From NCBI GenBank assembly GCA_963921795.1, contig OY997661.1, positions 33,720,603 to 33,784,602 on the forward strand: 64,000 bases of DNA, given 5' to 3'. Each line of letters opens with the position of its first letter. Position 1 is the stretch's first letter. Of this stretch, positions 36,300-48,963 are shown piece by piece. A model generated the notes under the pieces. It was not told where the DNA came from. It searched no databases and was given only the letters and a program-made list of their open reading frames with translations. The stretch comes from Nannobrachium achirus. Lineage: Eukaryota; Chordata; Actinopteri; Myctophiformes; Myctophidae. Both the position numbers and the translations under genes were made by a program.

Positions 36300-38340
36300 C
36301 AGAACAAACTAATTAGGGTCGTGCTTGGTCTTCCGCCTCGAGCCCACCTTAACGATCATCACCATGAAATTGTAGGGTGGCTCAAAGTAGCTGACAGAGT
36401 ACAGCATCTTGCAATGGGCCTGGTGTACAAGATACACTACACCTCCAAGATACCCATGCAGTGATGTTAATAGGTTTTTAATGTAATGAGTCCCGGGACC
36501 CAAGAAGGGTCTTTCGGATGAGTCCCAGGGATATTTTATGGGTCCCACAAAAATTCAACGCGTCATGTCATTTTTGACAAAGTGCAGCATTTAACTCATC
36601 TGGTGCCGATCCCGAACTAGTTCGGCTTTATTTCAATCCAATACAATCTTTTTTTTATTAATTCACTTACCCCGAGCTGCTTGTAGAGTCGTGGGTGGTC
36701 CTGGCTCGCTAGCCGCTAGCCAGCTAGCCGTTCTACTCTGTCCGACGATATATTCCATTAAAAATGGTTTAAAATACATTTTTGAGCTCCCCAATGTTCA
36801 CCCGATGTTCGGCGCCGCTTCCGATGAGTACACGAGTGTGCCGATCCCGAAGTAGTCCGGCTTTATTTAATTACATGAATAAAATGATAAGAGGCCTTCT
36901 GAAGCCTGGCTTGATTTTTGTAGCTACTAGCCGAAAGCTAACAACGTCCCAGCCGGCCGTAATTTGCGAACGCAATCGCCAATCTCCGCCTAATCCAATG
37001 AAAGACCGCATCTTTAAAGGCTTATATCTCTTTTTTGTGTTTTAGGAAAGCGGCGCAAGGTTTATTTACGGCGAAATCGCCCAAAAATGATCTTTTAGAT
37101 GACAAAATGGGAATAGCCATTCTGTTAGCATCTTCATCCGGGACATTTCCATGCCGTGCAAGAACGTGAGCACGTCAGGTCCTGGAAGCTGAAGTCCTGG
37201 AAGCTAAAGCGCTCGCCTATGAGAGATGCGCTGGCATTCTTTGGCCCCTAGAGGGCGCTGGCACGCAAAGAGTTAACTTGAATTGGTTATTATATGGTTA
37301 TGTTCATGTTACGTAGAAATGTGTCTGAAAGAAATTAACCACAATTCCAAATCTTACAATTTTAATACTTCCAAAGAATGCAAGTTTTATGAGTCCTTAA
37401 TAAAATGTGTTTGAGTGCTGTGAGCTTGTAGATCGGCTATTTTCAAAATGTTTGCCTATTTCTTATATTTATTTTACAATTTGGCTAATGTTTGAACTTA
37501 GAACTAGGATTTCTAAATACACTAGGCTACAGACACCCATTTAATTATATTTATATCACTGGGACCCCAATTTATATTAAATGTTAAAAAACTAGAGTAG
37601 CCTACAAATGGAACAGGTCCATTTGGTTCCATTTGTTCACCGAGTTACAGACCCATAAAGTTTCCAAAAGATTCCCTTTTACTTTGCTTATTAGCAATAT
37701 AAAACGTTTTTATATTCAGCAAAATGTCAGTAATGGTATTGTCTGCCTCTCATTATTTACAAGGAAGAAAGTATTATGTCGCTGCCTTGCTTAAGTTTCA
37801 TCAAGGCAAAAAAAAGCACCCTAAGACACACACCAAAAGTTTCACTTCACATGCAGGGGACGGAGGAGGAGCAGCCACCGTTGCACATAATCACTTTCAC
37901 TTTCAGCTTATGACAAACGGCAGCTTTTAATCAATGCACAAGGATTTAAGGACATATTTATTATGATTACAAGAACATTCTCTACCTGTAGCTATGGAGT
38001 AGGCCTACTCCGTTGGAACCTACTCTGTTGGAACGGAAATAAACTTGTACGTGCTGTTAGACAGACAGTTGGCTCCTCTCCTCTCCGCAGGTTTAATAGG
38101 AAGCAAAGACAGACACCACGGTTTGATTTGATCATTGCGTAGTTAATTATGAAGGGATTTCAAAAATTTAAACGTCTCCATATTGCTTGGGAAGTCTACT
38201 TAGCAGAACATCGCGGCCTTTCGCTAATTCGCTAATCGCTAATGTTTTTCTTTTACCGCGATGCGGTAAATTATGGATTAATAATGGAGGCGCGTCCCCA
38301 GGACCCCAGAAACATGACGTGAATGCGTCTCTGGGCGACA
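36300..38340. other. Insertion-rich stretch without a supported gene
   Basis: This DNA has no counterpart in unit B. 36595-37272 is flanked by TTAA (36591-36594 and 37273-37276) with weakly matching inverted ends CTCATCTGGTGCC and GGCACGCAAAGAG, and it contains 'gtgccgatcccgaa' twice. A minus-strand 79-codon frame (36309-36548; KMLYSVSYFEPPYNFMVMIV) looks protein-like, but I do not recognise it. The rest shows nothing clear. Confidence 0.5.
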
Positions 38341-38348
38341 TGAACGCG

Positions 38349-38757
38349 TGATTATGGATCCAACTGGGAAAGATGGATAACCACGCCCCGGACTCATTTT
38401 TGAAGCTTGTGATTGGCTGAACCGGACGTAGGGAGCGCTCCGTTGTAGTCACTTGGACCGCGCGAGGTGCACCAAAACCCAATTATCATGGCGTTTATCG
38501 TGCGCTTGCCCAGGCCTTACGGCCTGGGCATAAATATAACGATTGCATTCACCACGGCTTCGTAACTCGCGCGGCGCTCCGCCGGCCGCGCGGCCCTGGC
38601 CCGCTCTTCGCTGCCACTCGCGCCTGCGGCGCTCGGGGGCGAAGAGCAGGACCAAGGACCGCTGGCCTTCGCGCCGCTTGCAATGTCGTGGACAATAACT
38701 GAAAACGAGCGCTCTATGCCGTTTCCATCCATCTTTCCCAGTTGGATCCATAATCAC
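38349..38757. mobile_element. Inverted-arm element carrying a 206-bp GC-rich core
   Basis: The ends TGATTATGGATCCAACTGGG and its complement form arms of about 30 bp. Direct repeats GCGACATGAACGCG flank it (38335-38348 and 38758-38771). The core (38491-38696) starts GCGTTTATCGTGCGCTTGCC with a GCCCAGGCC hairpin. The same core, equal in length, lies at 59279-59484 between unrelated arms. Confidence 0.75.
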
Positions 38758-38799
38758 GCGACATGAACGCGTATTTGACGCGGGACGCGCACGTAACTA

Positions 38800-39310
38800 C
38801 GTGACACACTACTTCTTAAAGGTCAAGGATGTCCACGATCACAACACCAGAGGCAGCTCCACCAATCATGTTCAAGTTAACGTAGATTTAACACTCAAAT
38901 TTGTTCTCCTGCTATGCCACCAACATGTGGAACGCCCTTCCGCAAGCCTTAGAGGAGAGCAAATCCCTAGCCTCCTTCAAAATTGGTATGAAAAGTCACC
39001 TTCAGGCGGCTGCTACTCGTGACTTGTAAATAGACTAAGCCTCCATGCTCCCACCCCCCCTTTTTTCTGCCTTTGTATTTGATGTTTATGCTTTTTCTGC
39101 TTCTGAAATTGATGTTATCCTAGATAAAGTACTATTCTATCCGTCTGTCTTTCAATGTTATATGAGATACATAAAGTGTGGTTCCTGTGGAAATAAGCCG
39201 TAGAGCTTTCTAGGATCTCCTTTTAGTTGACCTTGTACCAGTGATTTGTGCTGTCATGAAACTGTACTTTTTTCTATTGCAAACTTCTAATACATTCTTC
39301 AATCAATCAA
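38800..39310 (+). mobile_element. LINE 3' fragment
   Basis: The frame VHDHNTRGSSTNHVQVNVDL, then after a shift NMWNALPQALEESKSLASFK and HLQAAATRDL-stop, is typical of the C-terminus of CR1/L2-like reverse transcriptases. The 3' end is 'cttctaatacattcttcaat' with TCAA repeats, next to a GACA run (39314-39353). It is broken. Confidence 0.65.
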
Positions 39311-39313
39311 AAA

Positions 39314-39353
<40 letters not shown>

Positions 39354-39472
39354 GGTCGTTTCCTCATTCTATAGTAGGATAGTAGAACTGATCATCATAT
39401 GATTTCTGTTTGTAAGATTTATTGCATTTATCAAAGCAATGTATTTGATCATCAAATGCTATTGGGCTTTTA

Positions 39473-39691
39473 AGCCGTGACATCATTTTGTAGGCAGAGG
39501 AGAACTCTGCCCCCAGAGCATTTTCTGTCCCTCGCTATTTCAACAGATCCGAGACAAAAATAACGACTAAAGTATAATTCTAACACTTTCCTTTCAACAA
39601 CAAAGAGAAGAAAAATGTGTAAATAGTAAAAATAGTAAAAAGATTCACAATTCTCCTCTGCCTACAAAATGATGTCATACTTAACAGCCCG
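39473..39691. mobile_element. MITE, 219 bp, with ~38-bp inverted arms
   Basis: The arms 'gacatcattttgtaggcaga' and 'tctgcctacaaaatgatgtc' face each other, ends TGGGCT and AGCCCG, flanked by TAT on each side. The same module elsewhere ('caaatgctatactgtaatag', 20890 and 42395) lacks it, confirming an insertion. Confidence 0.75.
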
Positions 39692-40349
39692 TATGTAATA
39701 GCATACATTTTTATTGATGTATTGTGTGATGGATGGTGAGCTGGGTTCTACAATGGTGTGCCTATAACTTATCAAATGCATTGTGCAGCCCTATAGTAAC
39801 CTGTGTAAAGTCTAACCTTCTTTGCTGCATGGTTTCAAATAAAAACAATCAGAAAGTCACCTTGTTTTGCTTTGAGTGCAAACCTTCTTTCTTGTGACTG
39901 TGAATGTAATAATAAGTAGCACACACACATGTTTTTGTCTTCCTAATACTATGTTAATGTTCATATGTATTTTAGACATTTAACCACATAAAACCTCAAT
40001 AGGCCTAATTATTAAACTTGACCTGTGGCTATCTCTGCTCCTTTTCCCTACTACACCAAAAATAGCAGATCTACAAGCTCAATAGAGCATCGCAGTGAGG
40101 TGTCGGAAGCAAGCTGGCCATTCATATTTACCATAGGGTTTTTCATTATCAGCCACAAAGTCGTAGCAATTCAATGTACACTTACCACTAGGCTGGTGGT
40201 TGTAAAATGGTTCCATATGCTCCTGTAGAACCCCCGAGTATGTATGCAATCACTCTAGTTTTAGTAAAAACACTTTTTAATCAACATCGCACGGAGAAGA
40301 ACTGCATTTCCCATGCTGCTAAACGTAAAAACGACGTCTGTGATTGATG

Positions 40350-41289
40350 CTAGGAACCAATTATGAAGCACACTTGTGTGTGGTAACCATTAGGCTTACT
40401 TATATTTGACCATTGTGTTGGGTGTTTGTCAAATTTGAATGAGTTCCTTACAGTAGGATTTTGTATTGGCAGAGAAGTCAGAGAGGTCAGAATTCAGCAT
40501 CTTGGATAGTGCTCTGACACACAGTAACATAAATATATCAAGGTCAATAATTATAGATGTTATGAGAACAAGAAGAACATGTTGAACGGCATTCAAAGAG
40601 CCTTGTCCTGTGCAGAATCCTCATGCTGCGATGGGTGGACTGTAGTCTTTGAATAGCCAGCATTGCTCAATGCTCACGTAAGCACATCCAATATCGGAGT
40701 GTAGCAAATCCAGCTGTGCTGCAGTTGTTATACTAGCATTATCGCTCCACTTGCAAACATGCTCAATGCTCACCTTGTCAATCTCGACATTGACATTCAG
40801 ATTATTTATGCATATACAAGTGTCATGTCATTGTTTGATCAAATTTGACATTGACTACATAGCCCAGAAACATTATTGTATGGCTTAGACAACAAGAACT
40901 AAATATGTAATTGAATATCTTTTAATGGTTTATTTATAGTTATAGTTTATGGAGAATAAACACATCATTTTCTTATAGATTGCCAAAGACTATCTCACTA
41001 AAACAAATGAAAACCATGACCATGATGAAGTGTGAGTTTTGATTGGCTTTCGAAGTGAAAATCTAGTACTTAAAAAATACAAGCTCACAGTGTTGCATCA
41101 TGATGTCATGATGATGCATTGTTGAACTTGTAGATCGGCTTCATTTCAAGAATAGCAAAAAATAGCTGATCTACAAGCTCACATTTCATGAATTTGTTTG
41201 GTCAAATAAAGGTTGATGATGATGATGATGGATCCCTCGTCACTCAGTGAATGATGTTTCTAATGCTTACCGTCTTGTTTTCCCAACAG
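40350..41289 (+). repeat. Duplicated intron segment of unit C (matches 17880-19669)
   Basis: 'accaattatgaagcacac' to the acceptor of Pro-rich exon C2 follows unit B closely. It lacks the 835-bp element and so supplies its empty site near 40554. It shows that the intron-plus-exon cassette was duplicated as a block. Confidence 0.75.
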
Positions 41290-41723
41290 ATTTCCATCCT
41301 CTCCCCCCCACCCCTGTGTGTACGCACACACGTTCTCCCCCCTCGGCCCCCGCAACTGCGTTGCCGTCTGGGACACCCCCCGCACGGGTGCCGGCGGTGT
41401 CCCCTAACCCCCGCAACCGCCAGGTACGTGCCTTCTCCGCCGGGGCGTACGCAGACGCGCCTCCTCCCACCCCTCACCCCGCCGCAACCGTGTGGTATGC
41501 ACCTCCTCCCTCACCCACCGGGCCAATACCCAATTCCCCCCAACCCCCACCCCCCGGGGCGATACTCAACTGCCCCCCACCACCACCCCCACCCCGCAAA
41601 CGTGTGGTACGCACCTCCTCACTCTGCGTACGCAGCTCCCACCCGCCGCCCCTACCGAGACGCTCAATCCCCATCCACTGGCATATACGAAACGCACCTT
41701 GCACCGATATGCACCGGAGATGA
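41290..41723 (+). pseudogene. Pro-rich exon copy C2, frameshifted
   Basis: Splice-phase translation starts D-FHPLPPTPVCTHTR, as in unit B, but a short deletion near 41667 shifts the frame to a different ending (HIRNAPCTDMHRR). The conserved VVDYTETYE ending is left in another frame. A strong donor-like CAG|gtacgt is at 41422. Confidence 0.5.
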
Positions 41724-41819
41724 CAGCCCAGGACACAAGCGTAGTGTTGTGGACTACACAGAGACTTATGAAATAGAGAATTTGGAGACGCTGTAATTAA
41801 TAGCTAAATTTTTCCCTGG

Positions 41820-42604
41820 AGAGTTGTGTCACAGTCCGCCAGGGGGGCTTAGTGGGGGGAGGGACCCATTCTTCATCAGGGGCGGTTGCAGTGCAGACCC
41901 TATATTCACACCGATTTGTATTTATTTTTCTGTTCATGCATTTAGAGCTGAATATTAAGAAAAGTTATTCATTTCAATGCAATGTTTATGTAAACGAGCT
42001 AGTGTAAAGCTAGTGACAGCCCCTTCTTCCCAACTTTTTCTTTTTACTTATCAATCTGTGTATATACAATATAGATTCCATAGCTCTCTTTGTTACACCA
42101 ACATTGTTCTTGTGAAGCAGTTGTTGCAAGCTGACATTGTGAGCTTGTAGATTGGCTATTTTTTGGCTAATGTTCCCCCCATAATATGGGTGCTGGGGTT
42201 CAACAATTTGGGAACATTTTAATTATAATCTTCCTATGCCAATGGCCAGATCAGACAGACAGACAGACAGACAGACAGACAGGAATGAGGGTTCCTCATT
42301 CTATAGTAGGATAATAGTAGAACTGATCATCATATGATTTCTGTTTGTAAGATTTATTGATTTATTGCATTTATCAAAGCAATGTATTTGATCAAATGCT
42401 ATACTGTAATAGCATACATTTTTATTGATGTATTGTGTGATCGATGGTGAGATGGGTTGTACAATGGTGTGCTTATCAAATGCTTTGTGCAGCCCTATAG
42501 TAACCTGTGTGTTTTGCTGCATGGTTTGTAAATAAAAACAATCAGAAAGTCACATTTTTTGCTGAGTGCAAACTTCTTTCTTGTGACTGAATGTAATAAT
42601 AAGT

Positions 42605-42701
<97 letters not shown>

Positions 42702-42980
42702 GTTTGTCTTCCTAATAATATAGATGGATTCATGTGTATTTTCAGACATTTAACCACTCAAAACCTCAGTAGACCTAATTATTAAACTTTACCTGTGGCT
42801 ATAGCTCTGCTCTTTTTTCCCACTACACCAAAAATAGCAGATCTACAAGCTCAATGAATGCTAGTGGTTTAAATACAATCTGATGTTATATTGGAGGTCT
42901 GCAACTGTTTTTCCACAATACGGATGGTGGAAAACATGTGAATTCATGCATGGCTCAACTGTTGAACTTCAACTTGATCA
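41820..42980 (+). repeat. 3'UTR-like module after Pro-rich copy C2
   Basis: Same order as module 1 of unit B, with (GACA)n at 42254-42283 and (CA)n at 42606-42698. No LIM exon is present. No coding frame is supported. Confidence 0.65.
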
Positions 42981-43347
42981 ATATTCAATCATAAGTGCAG
43001 TGCAGTAACTGGTGTTATTTTAAGAGCTGACACACTCACTCTGCTAAGGGCTGATAGATCTTTTTTTATATGTTTTTGTCTTTTATAAAGTTTTTTTTTT
43101 TTTTTTACTGAATAGGTGCGTGGTCTTCCTAAGTTTTTTTCTTAGATGACTATTTCTATATGCATTAGAAGCATTCATGTTGATGGATAGGCCTTGCTTA
43201 TTGTAACCTGACCTGTAGATGGTGCTACAAACAAAGGGATAACCTCACATTTCATGAATTTGTTTGGTCAAATAAAGGTTGATGATGATGATGGATCCCT
43301 CGTCACTCAGTGAATGATGTTTTTAATGCTTACTGTTTTCCCAACAG

Positions 43348-43775
43348 ATTTCCATCCTCTCCCCCCCACCCCTGTGCGTACGCACACACGTTCTCCCCCC
43401 TCGGCCCCCGCAACTGCGTTGCCGTCTGGGACACCCCCCGCACGGGTGCCGGCGGTGTCCCCCAACCTCCGCAACCGCCAGGCACGTGCCTTCTCCGCCG
43501 GGGCGTACGCAGACGCACCTCCTCCCACCCCCCACCCCGCCGCAACCGTGTGGTACGCAGCTCCTCCCTCACCCCCCGGGGCGACACGCAACTCCCCCCA
43601 ACCCCCACCCCCTGGGGCGATACTCAACTCCACCCCCACCACCACGTGTGGTACGCACCTCCTCACTCTGCGTACGCAGCTCCCACCCGCCGCCCGTACC
43701 CAGACGCACAATCCCCCCGCCCCCATCCACCGGCATATACGAAACACACCTTGCACCGATATGCACCGGAGATGA
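43348..43775 (+). pseudogene. Pro-rich exon copy C3, frameshifted
   Basis: Splice-phase translation opens D-FHPLPPTPVRTHTR and ends HIRNTPCTDMHRR, again off the conserved C-terminal frame. It is followed directly by the module that carries the LIM exon. Confidence 0.5.
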
Positions 43776-43999
43776 CAGCCCAGAACACAAGCGTAGTGTT
43801 GTGGACTACACAGAGACGCAATGAATGGGGGAGGGGGGGGGGACTCATTCTTCCTCAGCTGCAGACCCTAAATTCACAACGATTTGTATACAGTGGTTAA
43901 TGGAGTCACTTCAATTTGGAAGTCAGTGACCTCAGGAGTCCCACAGGGATCTGTATTAGGCCCTGTTCTTTTTGTTATCAAACATATAATTTTCGAAAT

Positions 44000-44192
<193 letters not shown>

Positions 44193-44332
44193 AACAGCGT
44201 TTCTCCTCAGTGGCTGGAGCAATTGATCTGAAATCGCATTAGCATATGAACACACCTGACATAACTGTGAAGCCCGTTTGTCACTTTCACAAATCATATG
44301 CTGTATATGTAAGCAATTTATCATGAAAGGGA

Positions 44333-44435
44333 GTGGATTGTTGTCTGATTTACCCACTGTTTCAGGGTTGTGGCACGAGGCGCAGCCGAGTGCCAAACAA
44401 CCCTGAAACAGTGGGTAAATCAGACAACAATCCAC
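44333..44435. repeat. 103-bp near-perfect palindrome
   Basis: Arms of about 45 bp ('gtggattgttgtctgatttac' and its complement) surround 'gaggcgcagccga'. Weaker pairing extends to about 44300 and 44485 ('aagcaattta' against 'taaattgctt'). It may be a foldback MITE within the LINE insertion. Confidence 0.8.
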
Positions 44436-45369
44436 GACCTTGAATGGTAAATTGCTTTTCTACCACTTTTCCCATATACATGAAAGAAAACACATAGTTG
44501 TAACTTGCAAGGATCTTAAGTTACAATCATTATTGCCTATAAAACTTCCGCCACAACCACAAATAGTTCCACAAACAACATTTTCTAGTCACCACCAGAT
44601 GGCGCCAACTCCATACTGATCCATGCTTTGGCTGATGTCTAGCTTACAGCTAAGCTAACGTCAGCGGGCGGGCGGGCGGGCGGGCTGGGGGGGGACAGTA
44701 TCTCTGTAGCCATTAAACGAAACGGGTATTTCTTACATTGATGCTCCTACATATTATCATGCAAGCACCAGTTAAAGTTACTTTCCATCCCTCATATACT
44801 GTATGCACAGTGCACATCCCATAACCCACACACTGCACATAATTTCGGAGCTCATATCTTTGAACGGGTAAGGGCTAGTCTACATAAATTTGCCAAGTGT
44901 GTTACAATCTGATGCTTACCTTTTTGCGGATGACACAAAAATATTTAGAATTAGAGTCCAGACCAATGTAAACAATTACACTTGGGGAAAACAAGTGCCA
45001 ATCTGGCTAAATATACAGTTGGAGATTTGATGATTCATCAAGTAGAGGAAGAAAAGGATATAGGAGTTGTGGTTGATAATTCACTAATTTTAAACACACA
45101 TCTCCGAAAAAGTAAAAAAAGCTAATTCCATGTTGGCAATAATTAGAAGAACTTTCATAAATTTACGCAATTAATTATTTGTACCACTATACAAGTCCTT
45201 AGTGAGATCTCACCTGGAATTTGCAGGTGTCCTTATAAAATCAAATATATAGAGAAAATTGAGAAGGTTCAGAGATGGGCTACTAAATTAATTCCAGGTT
45301 TGAAAGAAATGTCATATGAACAAAGGCTAAGACATCTACAGTTACCAACGTTAGTATACAGGAGACACA

Positions 45370-46152
45370 AGTGGCGTTTCCATAAAGCTACTTTTTGCGC
45401 ATTAACGTCTTTTTCGCAAAATCTTTTTATGGAAACACTTCAAAATGCGAATAAACTTTCATTATCCGCAAAATAAATTATCCGCTTGGAGGAGGAGGAT
45501 TTTGAGGCTTAATCGAATAAACTAAGTGAATGGAAACGGGTCAGACAATAAATGCGAATAAAATATGACGTTCTGGTCCATATCGTCCTCCTATAACACC
45601 TCCCCCCGCCGCTTAATTAACGTCCATTGTATAGCGTTAGCCCACAAAACAAACCGGTTGTTACACACGGAGTGACCCTTCGTCATCACACCGCGTTGCG
45701 CGTGGAAAAAGTGGCCGTACAAGCTCGCATCTGCGACGCTGCAGGATGCAGTCTGCCCGGAGGACTCAACCAGGCGGCGGGCCGGCCGCCTCGGCTCGGG
45801 GACTCTGGGCGCCCCGGCCGGGGTCGCTTGCTCTGTGCTCCCGCCGGCCACACTTTCTCCGCGGCGGTGCGTCGCGACTGGCTCTGGGTCGGGAATCGGG
45901 ATGCGTGTGCAGCGAGTCACAGCAGTGCCCTCACGTCTCTCGGTCTGAAAAATTCAGCCCCATCCCAGCTATGTGCACTGTGTGCAAGCCCGCGGGAAGT
46001 GTTTACAGCAGGTCGGTCAGACGGACCCAGGCAGGATCTCCCAAGAATCGCATTTCACCAGTTTAATGGAAACGGGCTAAATTTGCTTTGTCTTAAAGCG
46101 CATTTCTGATAATTCGCTTCCCTAACTCGAATAAGTTTATGGAAACGCCACT
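45370..46152. mobile_element. DNA transposon, 783 bp, 17-bp TIR and 3-bp TSD
   Basis: The ends AGTGGCGTTTCCATAAA and TTTATGGAAACGCCACT are exact inverted copies. ACA is duplicated on each side (45367-45369 and 46153-46155). The LINE copy in unit B (22705) reads 'ggagacacagaggagatatg' without it, so the borders are exact. The middle is GC rich, with ORFs on both strands that resemble nothing I know. Three-base targets occur in PIF/Harbinger and Academ; I do not assign it. Confidence 0.88.
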
Positions 46153-46940
46153 ACAGAGGAGATATGATTGCTGTCCACTTCTGGGACAACAGGTACGACC
46201 TGAGAGGGAATTCTTTAAAAGTGTTACCTCTAAATTGTCACTCTGAAAAGAGAAATAACTTCTTTACACTTAGAGCTGTGAGATTATGGAATAAACTTCC
46301 AGAGGAAGTGGTCCAGGCTCCTACAATTAATACATTTAAAAATGGACTTGACACATTTTGGTCAACAAAAGATTTTGTGTATAATTATATTCTAGAGCTG
46401 GCTTGTGATGTGACGTATGTATTTTATGTATTTTAAGTATTGTGTGATTGTATGTGGGTTTGGAATAGGCTATATGTTGGGGATGATGTATTTTATTGTT
46501 AAAACATGTCGAATCTTTTTTTAATGTTTGAGTCTGGCGTAGAGGAGGTATCCTGTGCCGGAGGTTTTTTCAATAAATTTCAATAAAACTATTTATTTTT
46601 GAGTTCATGCATTTAGAGAGCTCAATAGTAAGAAAAGGTATACGTAAAGCTATAGTGCCCCCAATGACAGCCCCTTCTTCCCAACTTTTTCTTTTTACTT
46701 ATCAATCTGTGTATATACAGTACAATATAGATCCATAGCAAATCTCTTTGTTCCACCAACATTGTTCTTGTGAAACATTGTTCTTTTGAAACAGTTGGTT
46801 TAAGCTGACGTTGTGAGCTTGTAGATTGGCTATTTTTGGCTAATGTTCCCCCCATAATATGGGTGCTGGGGTTCAACATTTGGGGATATTTTAAATTACT
46901 CTCTTCCTATGTCAATGGCCAGATCATTCATACATACATA

Positions 46941-47030
46941 CAGACGTACATACAGACATACAGACGTACATACAGACATACGGACGGACGGACGGACGGA
47001 CGGACGGACGGACGGACAGACGGACGTTTC
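46941..47030. repeat. (ACAT)/(GACG)n microsatellite
   Basis: Paralogue of 23521, longer in its ACAT/ACGT part. It sits between the module flanks and the LIM exon of unit C. Confidence 0.95.
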
Positions 47031-47263
47031 GCCATTCTATAGTAGGATAATAGTAGAACTGATCATCATATGATTTATGTTTGCAAAATGTATTGATTTA
47101 TTGCATTTTATCAAAGCACATTTACATTCCACCCATCCACCATGCCTTCGTATGTTCTCACTGACCTACAGTACCTAAATATTTAGCGGAATGGCAGTAT
47201 TAACAGGAAATTCAACAGAGGCTGTTATTCTTCTTCATTTTTTTTTTTTTTACAATTTCAAAG

Positions 47264-47559
47264 ATCTCGCCAGATACCAGGATGGAAGCGGATCTGAATA
47301 TCTGACATCAAGCTCCTCCTACAGCAGACCTTCCAACTACTCCAGTGTCTCTGAGTCGTCCCCTGGGCCCTGCACATACTGTGGAGAACTAGTGGGCAAC
47401 GATGCCAAGATCACCATCGATCACCTAAACATCAGCTGTCACCCTGGCTGCTTCCAGTGTGGCGTGTGTAGCAGACCTATGGGAGACCTGCTGTACAACA
47501 TGTTTCTGCACGGCGGTAAAGTCCACTGCGAGAGCTGCTACTCCAAGGTGTTCGACTGA
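47264..47559 (+). CDS. LIM-domain terminal exon of unit C (ZNF185/sciellin-like)
   Basis: Same 296-bp exon as in unit B, phase 1 at the start, TGA at the end. All eight zinc ligands are present (CTYC, HPGC, FQCGVC, CESC). Only a few residues differ (DGSGSE for DGCGSE, DLLYN for DLMYN), so the domain remains intact in both copies. An internal AG (CCAG|GATGG) would also allow phase-0 joining. The upstream partner is inferred to be TRIM exon 5 or a Pro-rich exon. Confidence 0.8.
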
Positions 47560-47884
47560 GTATCCATGCCTCCAACAGAGCCCCCCCCCCTATCTCCCTC
47601 CATCATCTCCCCCCGCCCCTCCTCTCCACCACAGGGATGAAGCGAAACTAACTGATTTAATGAGCCTTTCGCAGTTTCACTGTACAAGCCGCTTGTACTT
47701 AGACATGCATGGCTTAATCTTTGAGACAAGCATATGCTACTGGCAGGATCAACAGGTAGGCCTGGTTACACTTGTATTGATGTATTGTGATAGATGGTGA
47801 GATGGGTTGTACAATGGTGTGCTTATCAAGTTATCCCAGTTCAGTAACCTGTGTAAAGTCTACCTGCTTTCCTGCATGGTTTCA

Positions 47885-47890
47885 AATAAA
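47885..47890 (+). promoter_or_regulatory. Candidate polyadenylation signal AATAAA after the LIM exon of unit C
   Basis: In 'gtttcaaataaaaacaatc', 326 bp after the stop, matching 24452 in unit B. Confidence 0.5.
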
Positions 47891-47954
47891 AACAATCAGA
47901 AAGTCACCTTGTTTGAGTGCAAACCTTCTTTCTTGTGACTGTGAATGTAATAAT

Positions 47955-48057
<103 letters not shown>

Positions 48058-48963
48058 TTTTTTGTCTTCCTAATAATATGGATGGATTCATGTTCATGTG
48101 TATCTTCAGACATTTAACCACTTAAAACCTCAATAGGCCTAATTATTAATCTTGACCTGTGGCTATAGCTCTGCTCTTTTTCCCCACTACACAAAAAATA
48201 GCAGATCTACAAGCTCAATGAATGCTATAGTGGTTTAAATCAAATCTGATGTAATACTGTAGGTCTGCAACTGTTTTTCCACAATATGGATGGTGGAAAA
48301 CATGAGAATTCATGCATAGCTCAACTGTTGAACAGATCACAAACAACAGACCTGTGTGATTTCTGGCTCTTCCCCAGCAGCTGAATTAACATGCGTAAAG
48401 ATAGCAGGGCCAATCAGTTGACATTTGGTTACAATGGCTGACCCCCACCCCGGGGAAACCGACTCAGAGGAGCCGGGATTGACGCTGTAAGAAGTTAGTG
48501 ATGGATAATATGTTTCTATATTGCCAGAATTTGACATTAACAGGCCATTAATGAGAAATGTGGCAAGCAGAAACATATTCATGATTTTTTTTTTAACATC
48601 TGTTTATTAGTATTTTTCATTTTTAAAGACATATCGTCCATAGCAACTATGGAGAGAAAACATCATGACAAAACCAGGTTGGACCATATGACAGAGTAGA
48701 AAAAAACCTTATACCAATACAAAAGTCGAATATACATATATAAACAATAAAACAAAATTGACAGTTAAAACATAAATAATACTACAGCAATAATGACAAA
48801 ACAAACAAGAAAGGAAAAAATAAACAAGACAAACAACAATCAAACAAACAAACAAACAAATGGCTGATGGCGGCACGCGTCCCCGGAGATAGGCGAACAG
48901 CATACAGAGTAATCACCCGTTGTACTTGATCAGTAAAAGTTAGCAGGTGACCCTAGGGGGCGA

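Noticed and set aside
45627..46109. 160-codon frame and an overlapping minus-strand frame
   Set aside because: Both sit entirely within the 783-bp transposon in GC-rich sequence, and I recognise no domain.
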